A DNA stretch of 64,000 bases from assembly GCA_947561715.1 (NCBI GenBank), contig OX387204.1, positions 5,833,001 through 5,897,000 of the forward strand. The letters run 5' to 3'. This DNA comes from Ascidia mentula (lineage: Eukaryota; Chordata; Ascidiacea; Phlebobranchia; Ascidiidae). The translations under genes were made by a program, and so were the position numbers. The notes beneath the pieces are model-generated. The model did not search any database and was not told where the DNA came from. It saw nothing but the letters and a program-made list of their open reading frames with translations. This document shows positions 63,920 through 64,000 of the stretch, one piece after another; position 1 is the first letter of the stretch; every line of letters begins with the position of its first letter.

Positions 63920-64000
63920 ATGGATTTTGCCAGAGCTGTAGCCGGGCCAAGTGTGGCGGCTCTTTCTGTGCCAGGAACTGATCCGTTCGATACAGACGAG
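63920..64000 (+). CDS. 5' end of an unknown frame leaving the window
   Basis: An ATG in good context (GCGAGATGG) opens 27 codons beginning MDFARAVAGPSVAALSVPG and still open at the window edge. The 140 bp upstream are more GC-rich than the surroundings and contain an inverted AGCCCGGCCC/GGGCT motif. It could be a first exon or ORF1 of a retroelement. Too little is visible to say which. Confidence 0.4.
   Translation, partial: MDFARAVAGPSVAALSVPGTDPFDTDE

Overview
The window reads as compact, AT-rich, intron-dense animal nuclear DNA. Nearly every convincing gene is cut into exons of about 40-450 bp with GT-AG junctions whose phases agree. An IL-1-receptor-like Ig/TIR gene pair, a CYP7/CYP8-type P450, a GT31 glycosyltransferase and short introns together suggest an invertebrate chordate such as an ascidian (Ciona-like). 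That placement is inference. I saw no rRNA, CRISPR array or intact tRNA gene.

Layout. 1-4.2 kb: no supportable gene. 4.3-4.9 kb (-): broken tetratricopeptide-like coding segment. 6.2-26.2 kb: a large direct tandem duplication, unit A about 9.3 kb and unit B about 10.6 kb. Each unit carries one complete 16-exon minus-strand gene for a secreted-start, Ig-ectodomain, single-pass TIR receptor (693 and 691 aa). Unit A has a private tRNA-derived insertion in intron 3 and a small duplication beside exon 14. Unit B has a 1.35 kb hAT-like insertion in intron 1 with an exact 8-bp target duplication. 26.3-30 kb: no certain gene. 30.0-34 kb (-): two unrecognised multi-exon genes. 37.1-41.6 kb (-): a complete 10-exon cytochrome P450 (504 aa) with one GC-AG intron. 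44.0-51.5 kb (-): a complete 8-exon type II membrane beta-1,3-glycosyltransferase (about 481 aa). 55.7-63.0 kb (+): a 22-exon, 1120-aa secreted protein with an H-type-lectin-like N-terminus, a Gly/Cys-rich section and a long helical region. 63.9 kb to the end (+): an open frame that leaves the window.

The genes do not form an operon-like unit. The two TIR receptors share an ancestor and probably a signalling role, and the lectin-like protein may be another immune or surface-recognition molecule. The P450 (sterol/bile-acid/prostanoid clan) and the glycosyltransferase (Golgi) look like ordinary metabolic genes. Strongest observations: the receptor duplicates differ sharply in their first Ig exon while the TIR exons differ almost only silently; a roughly 690-bp intron tract is nearly identical between the duplicates although flanking intron is not; and the lectin-like gene has an architecture I cannot match to a named family.
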